NCBI GenBank assembly: GCA_948474755.1
Contig: CAOLHI010001239.1
Location: 372,001 to 436,000 of the forward strand
Length of the DNA: 64,000 bases
DNA from: Ctenosaura bakeri
Taxonomy: Eukaryota > Chordata > Lepidosauria > Squamata > Iguanidae
Reading direction: 5' to 3'
A program made the translations under genes and the position numbers. Below are positions 46,681 through 56,870 of this stretch, piece after piece; position 1 is the stretch's first letter; the number at the start of each line of letters is the position of its first letter. Under the pieces are notes generated by a model. That model had not been told where the DNA came from. It searched no databases and worked only from the letters and a program-made list of their open reading frames with translations.

Positions 46681-47245
46681 TTGGAGAAGCAGTGTGACCT
46701 AGAATTAGGGAGACAAAAGGGTTTGGGGGAAAGGGAGGCAAGGACAGAGGCGGGAGGGGGAGGGCGGAGCAGGTTCTTTTTAATCTTTAGTTTGGGATTT
46801 GGGTTGAGACAGTGTGACTTTGAATTGTAAACGCGGAAGGTTGGGAGAGAGAAAGACAGACAGATAGAAAGAGTGGGAAAAGGAGGGGACAGGTTTTCCT
46901 TGTGTTTTTTATTTGGTATGGGTTGAGAAAGGGTGACTTGGAATTGGAAACACAAAAGGTTGGGAGAGCGGGGGGAGGCCAGGAAAGAGCGGGGACAGAC
47001 AGACAGACAGAGTGAGAAAAGGAGGAGACGGGTTTTCCTGTTTTGTTTTGTTTTTTGGTTTTGGGTTGAGAAAATGTGACCTGGAATTGGAAAGACAGAA
47101 GGTTGGGAGAGCGGGGGGGCAGGATGGGGGGGGAAGAGACAGACAGACAGAGAGAGGGGGGTGGAGGGAGGGAGGGAGGGAGGGATGGGGAAGTCAGGTT
47201 TTTTTTTTTGAATTTTCTTTTTCGGGGGGTTGGGCTGGGAAAGCG
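46681..47245. repeat. Minisatellite (~119-170-bp units), GA-rich
   Basis: Units beginning GGGTTGAGA...GTGACTT..GAATTG at 46801, 46920, 47063 and ~47231 (degenerate), with a partial first unit at 46681. Each holds (ACAG)n and G-run segments. Unit length grows from 119 to 143 to ~169 bp by expansion of internal (GACA)n and (GGGA)n tracts. The 247-aa minus-strand frame across it is a stop-free artefact of the Pro/Ser/Leu-rich repeat, not a gene. The + strand has several G4-capable tracts (47110-47190). Confidence 0.85.
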
Positions 47246-48113
47246 TGTGTGTGAGGTCGAATTCACCATGCCGCACTACATTTCAGTCGGCCCCAGCACA
47301 CAAGGCTCTGGCCCTCCTGCGAACACCAGACACACCGCCCGGGGGAGGGGCATGGACAGGAAATTCCACTTGGCACTCCTTCTCCCAACATCCACCACCC
47401 CACAGTGTACTACATTTCCAGGACCATGTACCACATATCCCGGAAACCAGTATTTGAAATAAGGACAGTAGGGAAAAGATGTCAAATCATTAAACAAATC
47501 CTTTATTATTACTAATATAAAACTTTAATTAAACTCGAAGGGGGGTGGGCTTGCAGGGAGAGGTAATGGTCAAGGGGACATTGAAAAAGGAAGGGGAACT
47601 ATTACTGTCGTAAACTATTTGCAGGTCTTCTATATTCTGGGATATGATTCTACTATCTCCCTTATTTGTTTTCTTATTCCCTCTTAAGAGAGGGAGATTG
47701 AGATCTTCAGGTTCATGGCCACATCTGTCAGCTTCCACAGGACGTTGTCACCTGCAGGGAGAGGCCAAAAAAAGGGATTGGTGAGTTGTGCTATGTATGG
47801 AAATTGTCTCAATAGGACACCAAGAATGGGTAGCAGCCTTACCCCACAGTGGAAACATGCACTTACAGAGGGTTTTTTTTTTGTCCTCTACTTCTTTTAG
47901 GTGGTTAAGCTCTGAAACGAAATGAAGTGTAGTTCCTCTGCAGTCGTGTAGGGGCTCCCGGAGAGATAGTTTGGAATTCTGCAGAACTGCGCATGTGCGA
48001 GCATTCTCAGTGATGAAACAATGCAGTTTCTTACAGAGGGAGCCATTTTCAGAGTGTGCAGCGGGGACAAATATTGGTAAAAAGGTTTGTGAGCAACACA
48101 GAACTCTGAAGAA
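47246..48113. other. Harbinger interior upstream of the Myb exon
   Basis: GC-rich to ~47450, then mixed. No gene assigned. This may hold the 5' untranslated part of the Myb gene, but no promoter motif stands out. Confidence 0.35.
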
Positions 48114-48653
48114 ATGGATTCGGATGAAAGATCCAGCGGTAATGTTTCCAATCTAGAGGAACGGGATGGTGGCCTTAGGAAATCCAAAAGTAAAGGGAGG
48201 GCGTAGCATGGAGACATTCGGAGGTTAAGGACTTGCTCGAAGTTTGGGGGAAAGAAATTTCAACAGGACTTGAAAGAAAGTCACAGAAACATTGAGATTT
48301 TTGAGGAAATAGCACTGGAAATGAGAAGGAGGGGCCATAAGCGCACAGCGGAAGAATGTAGGAACAAGACCAAAAAAATGAGGCTAGAGTATTGACATGT
48401 TGTGGCGGAAACAAAAGAACAGGTTCTTCGCGTGATCCTGCGCCTACTTCCAGGAACTTTCTGCCATTCTTGGCGCAGATGCGAGTGTAGTGCCCCCAAG
48501 AGTCTCTGCCAGCTTACAGTTTGCAGAACATGGTAAGGAAGCCATGGAACGTGAAGGGACAGCCTTAGGTATGAGCACCTCATTTTCCCCAAAAGAGTCG
48601 GTACATTCATTTCTTCTCTTTCTGCAACTTTAATTCTTTCTCTTCTTTCAAAG

Positions 48654-48725
48654 ATGAAGAATCAGAGGAGAGGGGTGAACCAGCGGAGGAATACACTCAG
48701 GAGCCATCAGTACATGAGGCGTCAG
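48654..48725 (+). other. Exon 2 of the Myb-like gene
   Basis: Preceded by a strong polypyrimidine tract and CAAAG acceptor, followed by the GTAAGG donor. It continues phase 1 from exon 1 and encodes EESEERGEPAEEYTQEPSV, an acidic linker. Confidence 0.65.
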
Positions 48726-49784
48726 GTAAGGACACAGGGATGAGTTGGATAAATGAAAAGGCCAAAGTAGCTGTTTGTAACATTAATTATCCCATCCCTG
48801 GATGTTGGGTGGTAGGGTGCATCAAGGAACCAAAGCACATGCCATGTGCACCTAGGAGCAAGCCGGGGAAAATTACTGTGTGGCAGGAACGTCTCTGGTG
48901 GCTTGGTTCACCCTTGGGAATTGAGCGTGCTGCCCAGGGCTGTCTGCATTTGGGAAACAGGCGGGGAAAAAGTGCTGCAAGTCCCAGTTGCCCTTAGGAG
49001 CAAGCCAGGGAAAATTACTGTGTGGCAGGATATTCCTCAGGTGGCTTGGTTCACCCTTTGGAATTTTACCGTGCTGCCCAGAGCTGGATAGTTGCAGGGA
49101 TAGTGCAGAGAGCAACACTATTTATTGCTGTGTGCCCCTTGCCGCTATGCAGAACGACCTGCTGCAGTGTGGTGGTACATTTTTGAGTTAGCTTACCTTC
49201 CCCTTGGAAATTGTTGTGTGCTACATGGTGTTCAGATGCTAGACAATGACATAGCCGCCCTCTGGATAGGGAAAACTGTGTCTTTCACTGGGAGAGAGGA
49301 CAAATGACCTTGGCAGGTGTTCAACGTTGCATGCTTATTTCTTAGTTTGTGTAAAGGTATAGAGTGAGAATGGTCCATCATGGACCACGCGGCCCGTCAG
49401 AAATGTAACTTATGTTGCTAAAACAAAAGCAATCCAAAAAATATATGCTCATTCATAGTGGTGTCAAATCAAATATTAATTTCTCATCAGAAAAGGGAAC
49501 AGGCCCATTCTTTTGAAAAGTATTGCCTCAAATTCACACTTGGTTGCCGCTCCAGAGTCTACCAGTACAGTGCCAGGGGTTTTTTTCCCTACCAGTCACA
49601 ATGCCTGCCTTCACCCAGGAGCTCCCCCATCTGTCAGGCTTCAATGTGGCCACAACATTGCTAGGGAGTTCCTTGGACTGAGGGGACCCCTATTCTGAGA
49701 AATCCAAACAGAGATAGTGTCCTGGCAGAGGGGTACCATTGGTCACCCTTGTACTGGCAGATTGCTTCCTGCATGGAGGTCCTC

Positions 49785-49940
49785 GCGGGGAAAATTAGCT
49801 CCGAGCACCTCTGTTGCGATGCAAAGAGGGCAGGGCAATCAAGGATGTAGAACCCAATGATTAAGGGCTCAGGTCTAGTCTGAAATCACAGAAATTGTTA
49901 AAATCAAAGTATTTTAGTGACATGAATAAAAAAATTAGTA
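49785..49940 (-). repeat. LTR-like repeat family A piece in a Myb-gene intron
   Basis: Minus strand: AAAATACTTTGATTTTAACA, TTGATTGCCCTGCCCTCTTT, GCATCGCAACAGAGGTGCTC, GGAGCTAATTTTCCCC, matching the 17853-18290 copy. Confidence 0.55.
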
Positions 49941-51459
49941 TCCTCAGGACATAGTTTTTAGGTCTGTTAGGGGCCTTACATGATGGCATGGCCAGCTGTT
50001 GCTAGCAAGCTTGTTCATAAAAATATGTCTTTTCTTTTCATATAGAAATGGAAGAAACTTCCCCTGCACTTCCGATGCAGGTTCATTCCGGAATGAGAAT
50101 GAGGGAACAACGGCGTGTGGTGAGTAGCAGCATATCTCCTTTTCTTCAGGAAGACTCTCTGTGTTGTGCCTTGCCCGGTTTGAGGTTACAGATCTAAAGG
50201 TGTATGAGAATCTGTAACGAAGTCCCCATCCCACAGACATGGCAGTTACAGGTTGTCAATATTTGTGACGTGCTCCACAGCGTGTACCTCCTTATTAAAG
50301 AGGGGTTACGCATTGGGGCAAGTAGAATCACTTAACATAACCATAACAAAGAGGAGTCAGCATTAGAGTTTTTAGAAAATAATGGGGGAAGTCTTTAAGG
50401 GACATGCACAATACACAAGCACAAAATAGCGGTTAAAGGGAACCAACCCTTACGATCATTGAATCATAGACAAGTAGATTTGGAAAAGAGCACGGGGGCC
50501 ATCCGGTACAAATCCCCAGCATGCATGAACACCCTGAAACCACTAACGACAGATGGCCATCTTGCCTCTGCTTGCCACCTCCGAAGTAGGAGACTCTACT
50601 GCACTACGAGCCAGCATACTCCACAGCTCTGACTGCCAGGAAGTTCTTCCTGAGGTTACGGTGGAAACTCCTTTTCTGCAGCTAGAACCCATTGTTTCTT
50701 TTGCTGGTCTGCAGATCAGCAGGAAACAAACCCTTCCCCTTCTCTACATGGCATCCCTTACAAACCTTTTCTTCCGTTTCTTTTTCTAAAACTGTCATCC
50801 CACCGCCTTGAAAACAACAGGGTGCCATGCGATGTTGACACGGCTATTTTGCCCAATATTAACTGCTGCATGCCATCCCCATGTACATGACTGCATCAGA
50901 TCAGAGGCACAGTGAAGGATTGCGCAGAAGCCCTGCATACTGGGAAAACATGGGCAGCAGTGCAAACAGATTGTTTCCCGGGAACACACACCAATGCGTG
51001 AAACACCAAGCCATCAACCTTTATGAAGGGATCTCGTAACACTGTCCGAATAAACATTCCTCAGACAAGATATGAACAACTGTCAAAGTGGGCAAAACAG
51101 TAAAGAGTTTTTAGGCCCCAGACTGAGGAAGGTTCCTGTTTCTGACTGTAAATGTGAGCCCTCTAGAGTTACATTTCTGTGCCACATAAATGTCACAGAT
51201 GCAGTGGCAGTGGCACAACATTATTGAATGCTTTCCTATTCACAGTTCCTCCAAGGGACAAATCAGGGTTGTGGGAATTTTTTCTTTTGTTTGGGAAGAA
51301 AAGCGTACTCTAAATCGTTTGCATTATACCGCACTGCGCATACCGTAACAATTTATAATTCTATTTGTTTTCCATCCCCCTAGAAGATCCATCCATAGAT
51401 GCCCAAACCAGTGATAACACCGTTCCCACAGCAGGAATGTCGCCCAATCACGGCTGCAG

Positions 51460-51951
51460 ATGGTTCGTGCTAGGGACCGAAGTGGAAGGAGAAATGACAA
51501 CTTCACCATAGTAATAGCCACAATGGAATTTATTAAGGAACAGCAGGAACTAAACAGAGCCCAGTGGGCAAGGGAGTTTGATGTCCTGATAAGGACAATG
51601 GAACGCCATCACCAGGAACTCGTAGCCGTTCGGCGAGAGGGAAACGAGGCGTTGAAGGAAATGGTAGCTCTCTTCGTCAGGATATAGAAAACAGTGCAGA
51701 AGAAAGAAGAGAAAATTTCCATTCTCAGAGTCTGTGCCACATGTATGACCACCCTGGTGGCATTATTGGGAGGGAGAGATTCAGGAGCGACAAGCACAAT
51801 GAGGCAGGGTGCCACTGCAAGCCACACTCCTGCAGGAGGGGAGTCAAGCCAGGTCCTTGCCCTAGAAAGCACCTCCTCAACTTCCCAAGCACAACGACCT
51901 AGTAGAAAGGTTTCCCGCCCAAAGAAAACCTTACAGCGCTATAGCCCCTGA
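51460..51951 (+). other. C-terminal charged region of the Myb-like protein
   Basis: Two in-frame blocks, 51460-51687 and 51694-51951, are separated by one TAG at 51685-51687. The first is rich in Glu, Arg and Gln with heptad-like spacing; the second contains KEEKISILRVC and ends SRKVSRPKKTLQRYSP. A long charged helix after a SANT domain is usual for Harbinger Myb-like proteins. The single stop suggests recent decay. Confidence 0.7.
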
Positions 51952-52114
51952 GTCCATTCTTCACTAATCTGCTTGTTCATTTGTTGTTTACCATTTCCAT
52001 ATTCTCAGGGGTTTTTTTATCAAACATATTGTTGCCCGTTGTATTTGTATTGTTAATAATTGGATTTCCGGAATTGTCCGTGTTCTTTTTTTGACCATTA
52101 ATATTAAGTAACAC

Positions 52115-52120
52115 ATTAAA
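52115..52120 (+). terminator. Polyadenylation signal of the Myb gene (ATTAAA)
   Basis: ATTAAA about 165 bases after the Myb-like stop codon; the common variant of AATAAA. Confidence 0.45.
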
Positions 52121-52313
52121 GATTTCTCACTATGAAATTATTGTTGAAATTTTCTGCTGTTGGTCATATAGTATCCTCAAAGTTGTATTGTGCAAAGAAA
52201 CAGCACTGTTACTTGTAACCCTTGGGATGGGGTGCATATTTCTATGAACACTGCTGTTGTGGTATTGTAAATGAGAGAATAATCAGTGGTTTTTAAGGAA
52301 ATGTAAGGCAATT

Positions 52314-52319
52314 TTTATT
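52314..52319 (-). terminator. Polyadenylation signal of the transposase gene (AATAAA)
   Basis: TTTATT on the + strand, i.e. AATAAA on the minus strand, about 310 bases after the transposase stop codon. The two convergent signals lie only ~200 bp apart. Confidence 0.45.
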
Positions 52320-52630
52320 TACGAACTTTTTGATGTAGAACCTTTAAATGCATGCAACAAACTTATTGACAACAGACAACAGACAAGGAGTTTCCAGGAA
52401 GGGAAAGGTGTCTCAGGACAGGTCATAAATACTATAACTGTTATTAACGGCATTTACAAAGGGGGTTTCAAAAAATAGGGGATATCTAAACAGGAAGGCA
52501 AATCTAAGAGGATGTTCATGGGAATGCTCCTTCCCAGGTGGCCAAACCGTGATATGAATCCCACCTCAGGCCTTAAACATTACCTGAAACAATGAGGCTT
52601 GCTATGGCAGCCCAACCCCTTCCCCCTCCC

Positions 52631-53281
52631 TCAGCCTCCTTCCTGACGCATAAGGACGGATCTCTTCTGGCTGACAGGGAAGAACCACTGGTGGTGGGGG
52701 GAAACAAGGTCTGGGTGTAGGATGTGACCCTTGCTTTCACAAATGTTGTGTAACACAACACTTGTTGAAATCACAGGGAGAAAGTTCTGCTCAGAGGCAG
52801 TTAATGGTGCGGAAAGACATCCCCATCTTGCTTTCAGCCTTCCGAAGGCGCGTTCAACCACATTCCTACACCGATTGAACACCTTGTTGTAGGCGGTCTT
52901 CACTGGGTCTAGTTGTCCTCCATAGGGTTTCATCAACCACCGTGAAAGAGGGTAGGCTGCATCTCCCAGGATAACCGGCCCAATTTGAACCCCATTGATT
53001 GTTATAGTAGGGTTCCCTGGGACAAAACTTCCCGCCTCCATAGCCTGCCACAAAGAGGAATAGCGGAAAACGAATGCATCATGCGTTCTTCCGGTATAGC
53101 CAAGTACACAATCAATAAACCTGCCCGTGTGGTCTACTGTTCCCTTTGCAGGATGGAGAATGAACTCTTTCGGTTGATGAACTCCTCTCCCTCTCCCCCT
53201 TGGTGGCCGGACAGGAATATGGGTTCCATCCACGGCGCTGATACACAGGGGAAATCCCATTCCACGGAAGCCGTCCATAAT
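52631..53281 (-). CDS. Harbinger DDE transposase, exon 2 (catalytic domain)
   Basis: Catalytic part of a PIF/Harbinger transposase (DDE_Tnp_4 type, relative of HARBI1), which cuts and joins the transposon ends. A clean frame of ~216 residues starts at the acceptor (CAATTACAG before 53281). Counting from the Met at 53278, the conserved blocks are ISAVDGTHIPV (D17), GRTHDAFVFRYS, VILGDAAYPLSRWLMKPYG (D106), NRCRNVVERAFGRLKARW (E142) and VVLHNICES; D17, D106 and E142 are the expected catalytic triad. The stop is at 52631. Exon 1 lies at 55995-56398 across a 2.7-kb intron holding a tandem array. The catalytic half is undamaged, in contrast to exon 1 and to the Myb partner. Confidence 0.93.
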   Translation of the reverse strand: MMDGFRGMGFPLCISAVDGTHIPVRPPRGRGRGVHQPKEFILHPAKGTVDHTGRFIDCVLGYTGRTHDAFVFRYSSLWQAMEAGSFVPGNPTITINGVQIGPVILGDAAYPLSRWLMKPYGGQLDPVKTAYNKVFNRCRNVVERAFGRLKARWGCLSAPLTASEQNFLPVISTSVVLHNICESKGHILHPDLVSPHHQWFFPVSQKRSVLMRQEGG

Positions 53282-55994
53282 CTGTAATTGTTAGTGGAAA
53301 AGAAAAAAATGTTAATTCCTATCTGTGTTCAAATTAAAAGTATCGTGCAGGATTTCCCATGTCCTGGTCACGTGCTTTGCTGAACAACTGCGGCGTTGCC
53401 AAACATCCAAAAGTTTCTTTTCCATTTGATGGGTGTGAGACTGCCCATGAAAAGTGCTGCAGGTCCCATTTTCCCCAGCTAGGTGGTGATGGTGTGCTCA
53501 GGGGGTGCAGAACATCCTTCTGCGAGGGAAGTGTAGTGTGGTTCCCTGCGTTTGTCAACGGGCGTGGCAGTGGCTCTGGAAATTCCCTGGCCTTCCATCC
53601 GAACCTGGGATGTTGGGCATGGTTTCCCAGGGGTGGGGGGCAGAGCCTTCTGGAAGCCGTCCGTTTGTTTTCCGGGAGACGTAGTTCAGTGTGGCGTGTT
53701 GGATGATAGGTGTGAGAGTGCCTATGGAAAGTATTGCAGGTCCGTATTTCCCCGGCTAGGTGGTGATGGTGTGCCCAGGGGGTGCAGAACCTCCTTGTGC
53801 GAGGGCACTGCAGAGTAGTTCCCTGCATTTGTCAACGGGCGTGGCAGTGGCTTGGAAATTCCCTGGCCTTCCATCCAAACCTGGGATGTTGGGCCCTGGT
53901 TTCCCAGGGGTGGGTGGGGCAGAGCCTTCTGGAAGCCGTCCGTTTGTTTTCTGGGAGACGTAGTTCAGTGTGGCGTGTTGGATGATAGATGTGAGATGCC
54001 TATGGAAAGTGTTGCAGGTCCTATTTTCCCCGGCTAAGTGGTGATGGTGTGCCCAGGGGGTGCAGAACCTCCTTGTGCGAGGGCAGTGCAGCGTAGTTCC
54101 CTGCGTTGTCAACGGGCGTGGCAGTGGCTCTGGAAATTCCCTGGCCTTCCATCCGAACCTGCGATGTTGGGCATGGTTTCCCAGGGATGGGGGCAGAGCC
54201 TTCTGGAAGCCGTCCGTTTGTTTTCTGGGAGACGGTAGTTCAGTGTGGCGTGTTGGATGATAGGTGTGAGAGTGCCTATGGTAAGTGTTGCAGGTCCTAT
54301 TTTCCCCGGCTAGGTGGTGATGGTGTGCCCAGGGGGTGCAGAACCTCCTTGCCCGAGGGCAGTGCAGCGTAGTTTCTGCGTTTGTCAACGGGCGTGGCAG
54401 TGGCTCTGGAAATTCCCTGGCCTTCCATCCGAACCTGCGATGTTGGGCATGGTTTCCCAGGGATGGGGGGGGAGAGCCTTCTGGAAGCCGTCCGTTTGTT
54501 TTCTGGGGGGACGTAGTTCAGTGTGGCGTGTTGGATGATAGGTGTGAGAGCGCCTATGGAAAGTATTCAGGTCCTATTTTCCCCGGCTAGGTGGTGATGG
54601 TGTGCCCAGGGGGTGCAGAACCTCCTTGCGCGAGGGAAGTGTAGCGTAGTTCCCTGCGTTTGTCAACGGGCGTGGCAGTGGCTCTGGGAAAATTTCCCCG
54701 GCCTTCCATCCAAACCTGGGATGTTGGGCATGGTTTCCCAGGGGTGGGTGGGGCAGAGCCTTCTGGAAGCCATCCGTTTGTTTTCTGGGAGACGTAGTTC
54801 AGTGTGGTGTATTGGATGATATGTGTGAGACTGCCTATGGAAAGTGTTGCAGGTCCCATTTTCCCCGGCTAAATGGTGATGGTGTGCCCAGGGGGTGCAG
54901 AACCTCCTTGTGCGAGGGCAGTGCAGCGTAGTTCCCTGCGTTTGTCAACGGGCGTGGCAGTGGCTCTGGAAATTCCCTGGCCTTCCATCCGAACCTGCGA
55001 TGTTGGAATGGTTTCCCAGGGGTGAGGGGCAGAGCCTTCTGGAAGCCGTCCGTTTGTTTTCTGGGAGACGTAGTTCAGTGTGGCGTGTTGGATGATAGGT
55101 GTGAGAGTGCCTATGGAAGTATTGCAGGTCCTATTTTCCCCGGCTAAGTGGTGATGGTGTGCCCAGGGGGTGCAGAACCTCCTTGTGCGAGGGCAGTGCA
55201 GCGTAGTTCCCTGCGTTTGTCAACGGGCGTGGCAGTGGCTCTGGAAATTCCCTGGCCTTCCATCCGAACCTGCGATGTTGGAATGGTTTCCCAGGGGTGA
55301 GGGGCAGAGCCTTCTGGAAGCCATCCGTTAGTTTTCTGGGAGACGTAGTTCAGTGTGGCGTGTTGGATGGTACGTGTGAGAGTGCCTATGGAAGGTTCCA
55401 CAGGTCCTCTTTTCCCCGGCTGGATGGTGATGGTGTGCCCAGGGGGTGCAGAACCTCCTTGTTTGGGGGAAGTTTAGTTTGGTTTCCTGTGTTTTGTCAA
55501 CAGGCGTGGCAGTGGCTCTGGAAATTTCTGGGCCTTTCATCCGGCCCAGGGATGTTGTGCATGGTTTCCCAGGGGTGAGGGGCAGAGCCTTCTGGAATCA
55601 GGCTGTTTGTTTTCTGGGAGATGTAGTTTAGTGTGCCGTGGTGGACGATGGGTGTGGGAGTGCATATCGAAAGTGCTGCTGCTGATTCCATCTGCCCCAC
55701 CTAGGTGGGGATGGTGTACCTAGCAGGGGCAGAACCTTCTGTTGTGAGGCTGTGTAGGTCCAAGAAATCATACCGTAATGCCCTGTCTAAGTGGTGGATT
55801 TAGGGGCTTGCAGTGCCCTGAGAGATTACTGCCCCCCATTTCCCCCAGGAGGTGGGGATGTTGTTCCGGGGGGCGGGGCAGAACCTTCTATGCCATATTT
55901 GTGGCCTGAGAAGTGTTTCTTAGAGCCCTGTTGGGGATTTTGGGACTGACTGGGATATTGGAAATTTTCATAGCCGTGCAAAAGTCATACTCAC
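53282..55994 (-). other. Transposase intron (2,713 bp)
   Basis: On the minus strand the donor is ACA|GTGAGT at 55994-55989, after the LGDYRT codons. The acceptor is a pyrimidine-rich tract with TTACAG, ending at 53282. Both borders are phase 0, and the protein joins between the helical N-terminal domain and the first catalytic-aspartate block, where Harbinger homologues are continuous. Almost all of it is the 277-bp array. Confidence 0.75.
53423..55740. repeat. Tandem array of ~277-bp units (~8 copies) in the transposase intron
   Basis: The landmark GGTGGTGATGGTGTGC occurs at 53482, 53759, 54037, 54313, 54590, 54872, 55147, 55423 and (worn) 55704, giving spacings of 277, 278, 276, 277, 282, 275, 276 and 281 bp. 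Each unit also has TGCAGAACCTCCTTG, TTGTCAACGGGCGTGGCAGT, TTCCATCCGAACCTG, GGCAGAGCCTTCTGGAAGCC and GACGTAGTTCAGTGTGGCGT. Units are very similar except the last two, and a further worn half unit lies at ~55800-55900. 277 is not a multiple of three, so the overlapping ORFs on both strands are not conserved proteins. Confidence 0.95.
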
Positions 55995-56398
55995 TGTCCG
56001 GTAGTCTCCAAGGCAAACATTCGACGACAGGAGCACATGCTCTATGGCAAGGCACACTTCAATAACTATCTCTGCGACAGTGGAGATACCCAGGACAAAA
56101 GTATTTGCAGTTTTCCTCAAGATCAAGGGGGTTGTGAGCCACCACACAGTAATAGCCACTCTCCCCCTCCACAGAAATAGGTTCCCGCATGTACGTGCCC
56201 CTTTTTTTCCCCGTGGACGCAGATGCCCAGCAATTCGAACAGGGTGGCCTTGGTCATCCTAAAGTGATATAACCACTGATCATCATCCCATTTGGCCAAA
56301 ACCTCTTCGGTCCACCATGTCCTTTGCATCCTTTCCCGAACCCACCATCTTTTTGGACGTGGCACACTTTGGGAGCCTCTTAGCAGGAGCACATACAT
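55995..56398 (-). pseudogene. Harbinger transposase, exon 1 (N-terminal part, two frameshifts)
   Basis: Encodes the helical N-terminal region of the Harbinger transposase. It starts at ATG 56398 (MYVLLLRG) and reads RWWVRERMQRTWW, WLYHFRMTKATLFELLG, then, after frame changes, EPISVEG and RVAITVWWLTT, ISTVAEIVIEVCLAIEHVLL and LGDYRT at the donor. The frame changes lie at a T7/C4 run (56198-56212 on the + strand) and a C5 run (56163-56167). Both are homopolymers, so true decay and sequencing or assembly indels are equally possible. An upstream in-frame stop near 56465 limits the start. Confidence 0.8.
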
Positions 56399-56827
56399 AC
56401 TGAGGTCTTCTTCATCATCATGGACCCATGAGGCAGCAAAATAAGCCTGACTGTGGGCATTGGCACTGGCTCCTCATGGGTGTCCACCCACCTGTAGGAG
56501 CCTGTACCTCCTGGCTTGGGCTCTTGTCCATTGGCGTTGCAGTGCTGCCATGCCAAGTTCCAGCACAGTTAGAAAAGGTGCCAAGACAGTGGCAGTGTTT
56601 ATGTTCCTCTGTTCCTCCATGCCCAAAGCTTGACAAGGCAAGTAACAGGAAGAGGATCTGATAGCCAGCTAGCTGAGTTCAAAAGACCACGCCTGGCAAC
56701 TTCCAAACATTCATTTATCTCCAGAAGCTTGCCAGGAAGGAGGGGCTGTAGGAGGGGACATGGGAAGAGCTGGGGGGGGTACAAACTTTCACACGTCCGT
56801 AATGACTATGGAAATGAGCCAAAAAAA

Positions 56828-56870
56828 AAAACAAAACCAATCACAGCCAGCAGGGGCGGGTTAAGGAGAC
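56828..56870 (-). promoter_or_regulatory. CCAAT/GC-box promoter candidate for the transposase
   Basis: On the + strand AACCAATCACAG and GGGGCGGG lie ~20 bp apart, ~430-460 bp upstream of the transposase ATG. A poly(A) tract is adjacent. No clear TATA box. The left end of the element has a similar CCAAT/GC-box pair. Confidence 0.45.

Larger units (their letters stand above)
48114..51951 (+). pseudogene. Harbinger Myb/SANT-like DNA-binding protein gene, 4 exons, broken
   Basis: Second gene of the Harbinger element; in this superfamily a Myb-like protein binds transposon ends and helps bring transposase into the nucleus. Inferred exons: 48114-48532, 48654-48725, 50046-50119, 51384-51951. The first two introns have GT..AG borders and agreeing phase. 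Exon 1 starts ATG at 48114 and encodes a trihelix/SANT-type domain in pieces: VKDLLEVWGKEISTGLE, then FEEIALEMRRRGHKRTAEEC and RNKTKKMRLEY, ending FQELSAILGAD and VPPRVSASLQFAEH. Exon 2 is acidic. Exon 4 has a charged, probably coiled-coil tail (EFIKEQQELNRAQW, REFDVLIRTMERHHQELVAV) and a Ser/Lys-rich end. Breaks: TAG at 48204, two or more frameshifts in exon 1, TGA after LEY, a phase problem at exon 4, and TAG at 51685. The family call is confident; exon borders are inferred by eye. Confidence 0.72.

Noticed and set aside
46533..47276. Longest open frame in the window (247 aa, minus strand)
   Set aside because: It runs along the GA-rich minisatellite; the Pro/Ser/Leu-rich translation repeats with the DNA units, and another minus frame is open over the same place. 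No domain or splice context.
53334..55700. Many 60-210-aa ORFs on both strands in the 277-bp array
   Set aside because: The unit length is not a multiple of three, so frames shift between units. The ORFs come from stop-poor GC-rich repeats within an intron.
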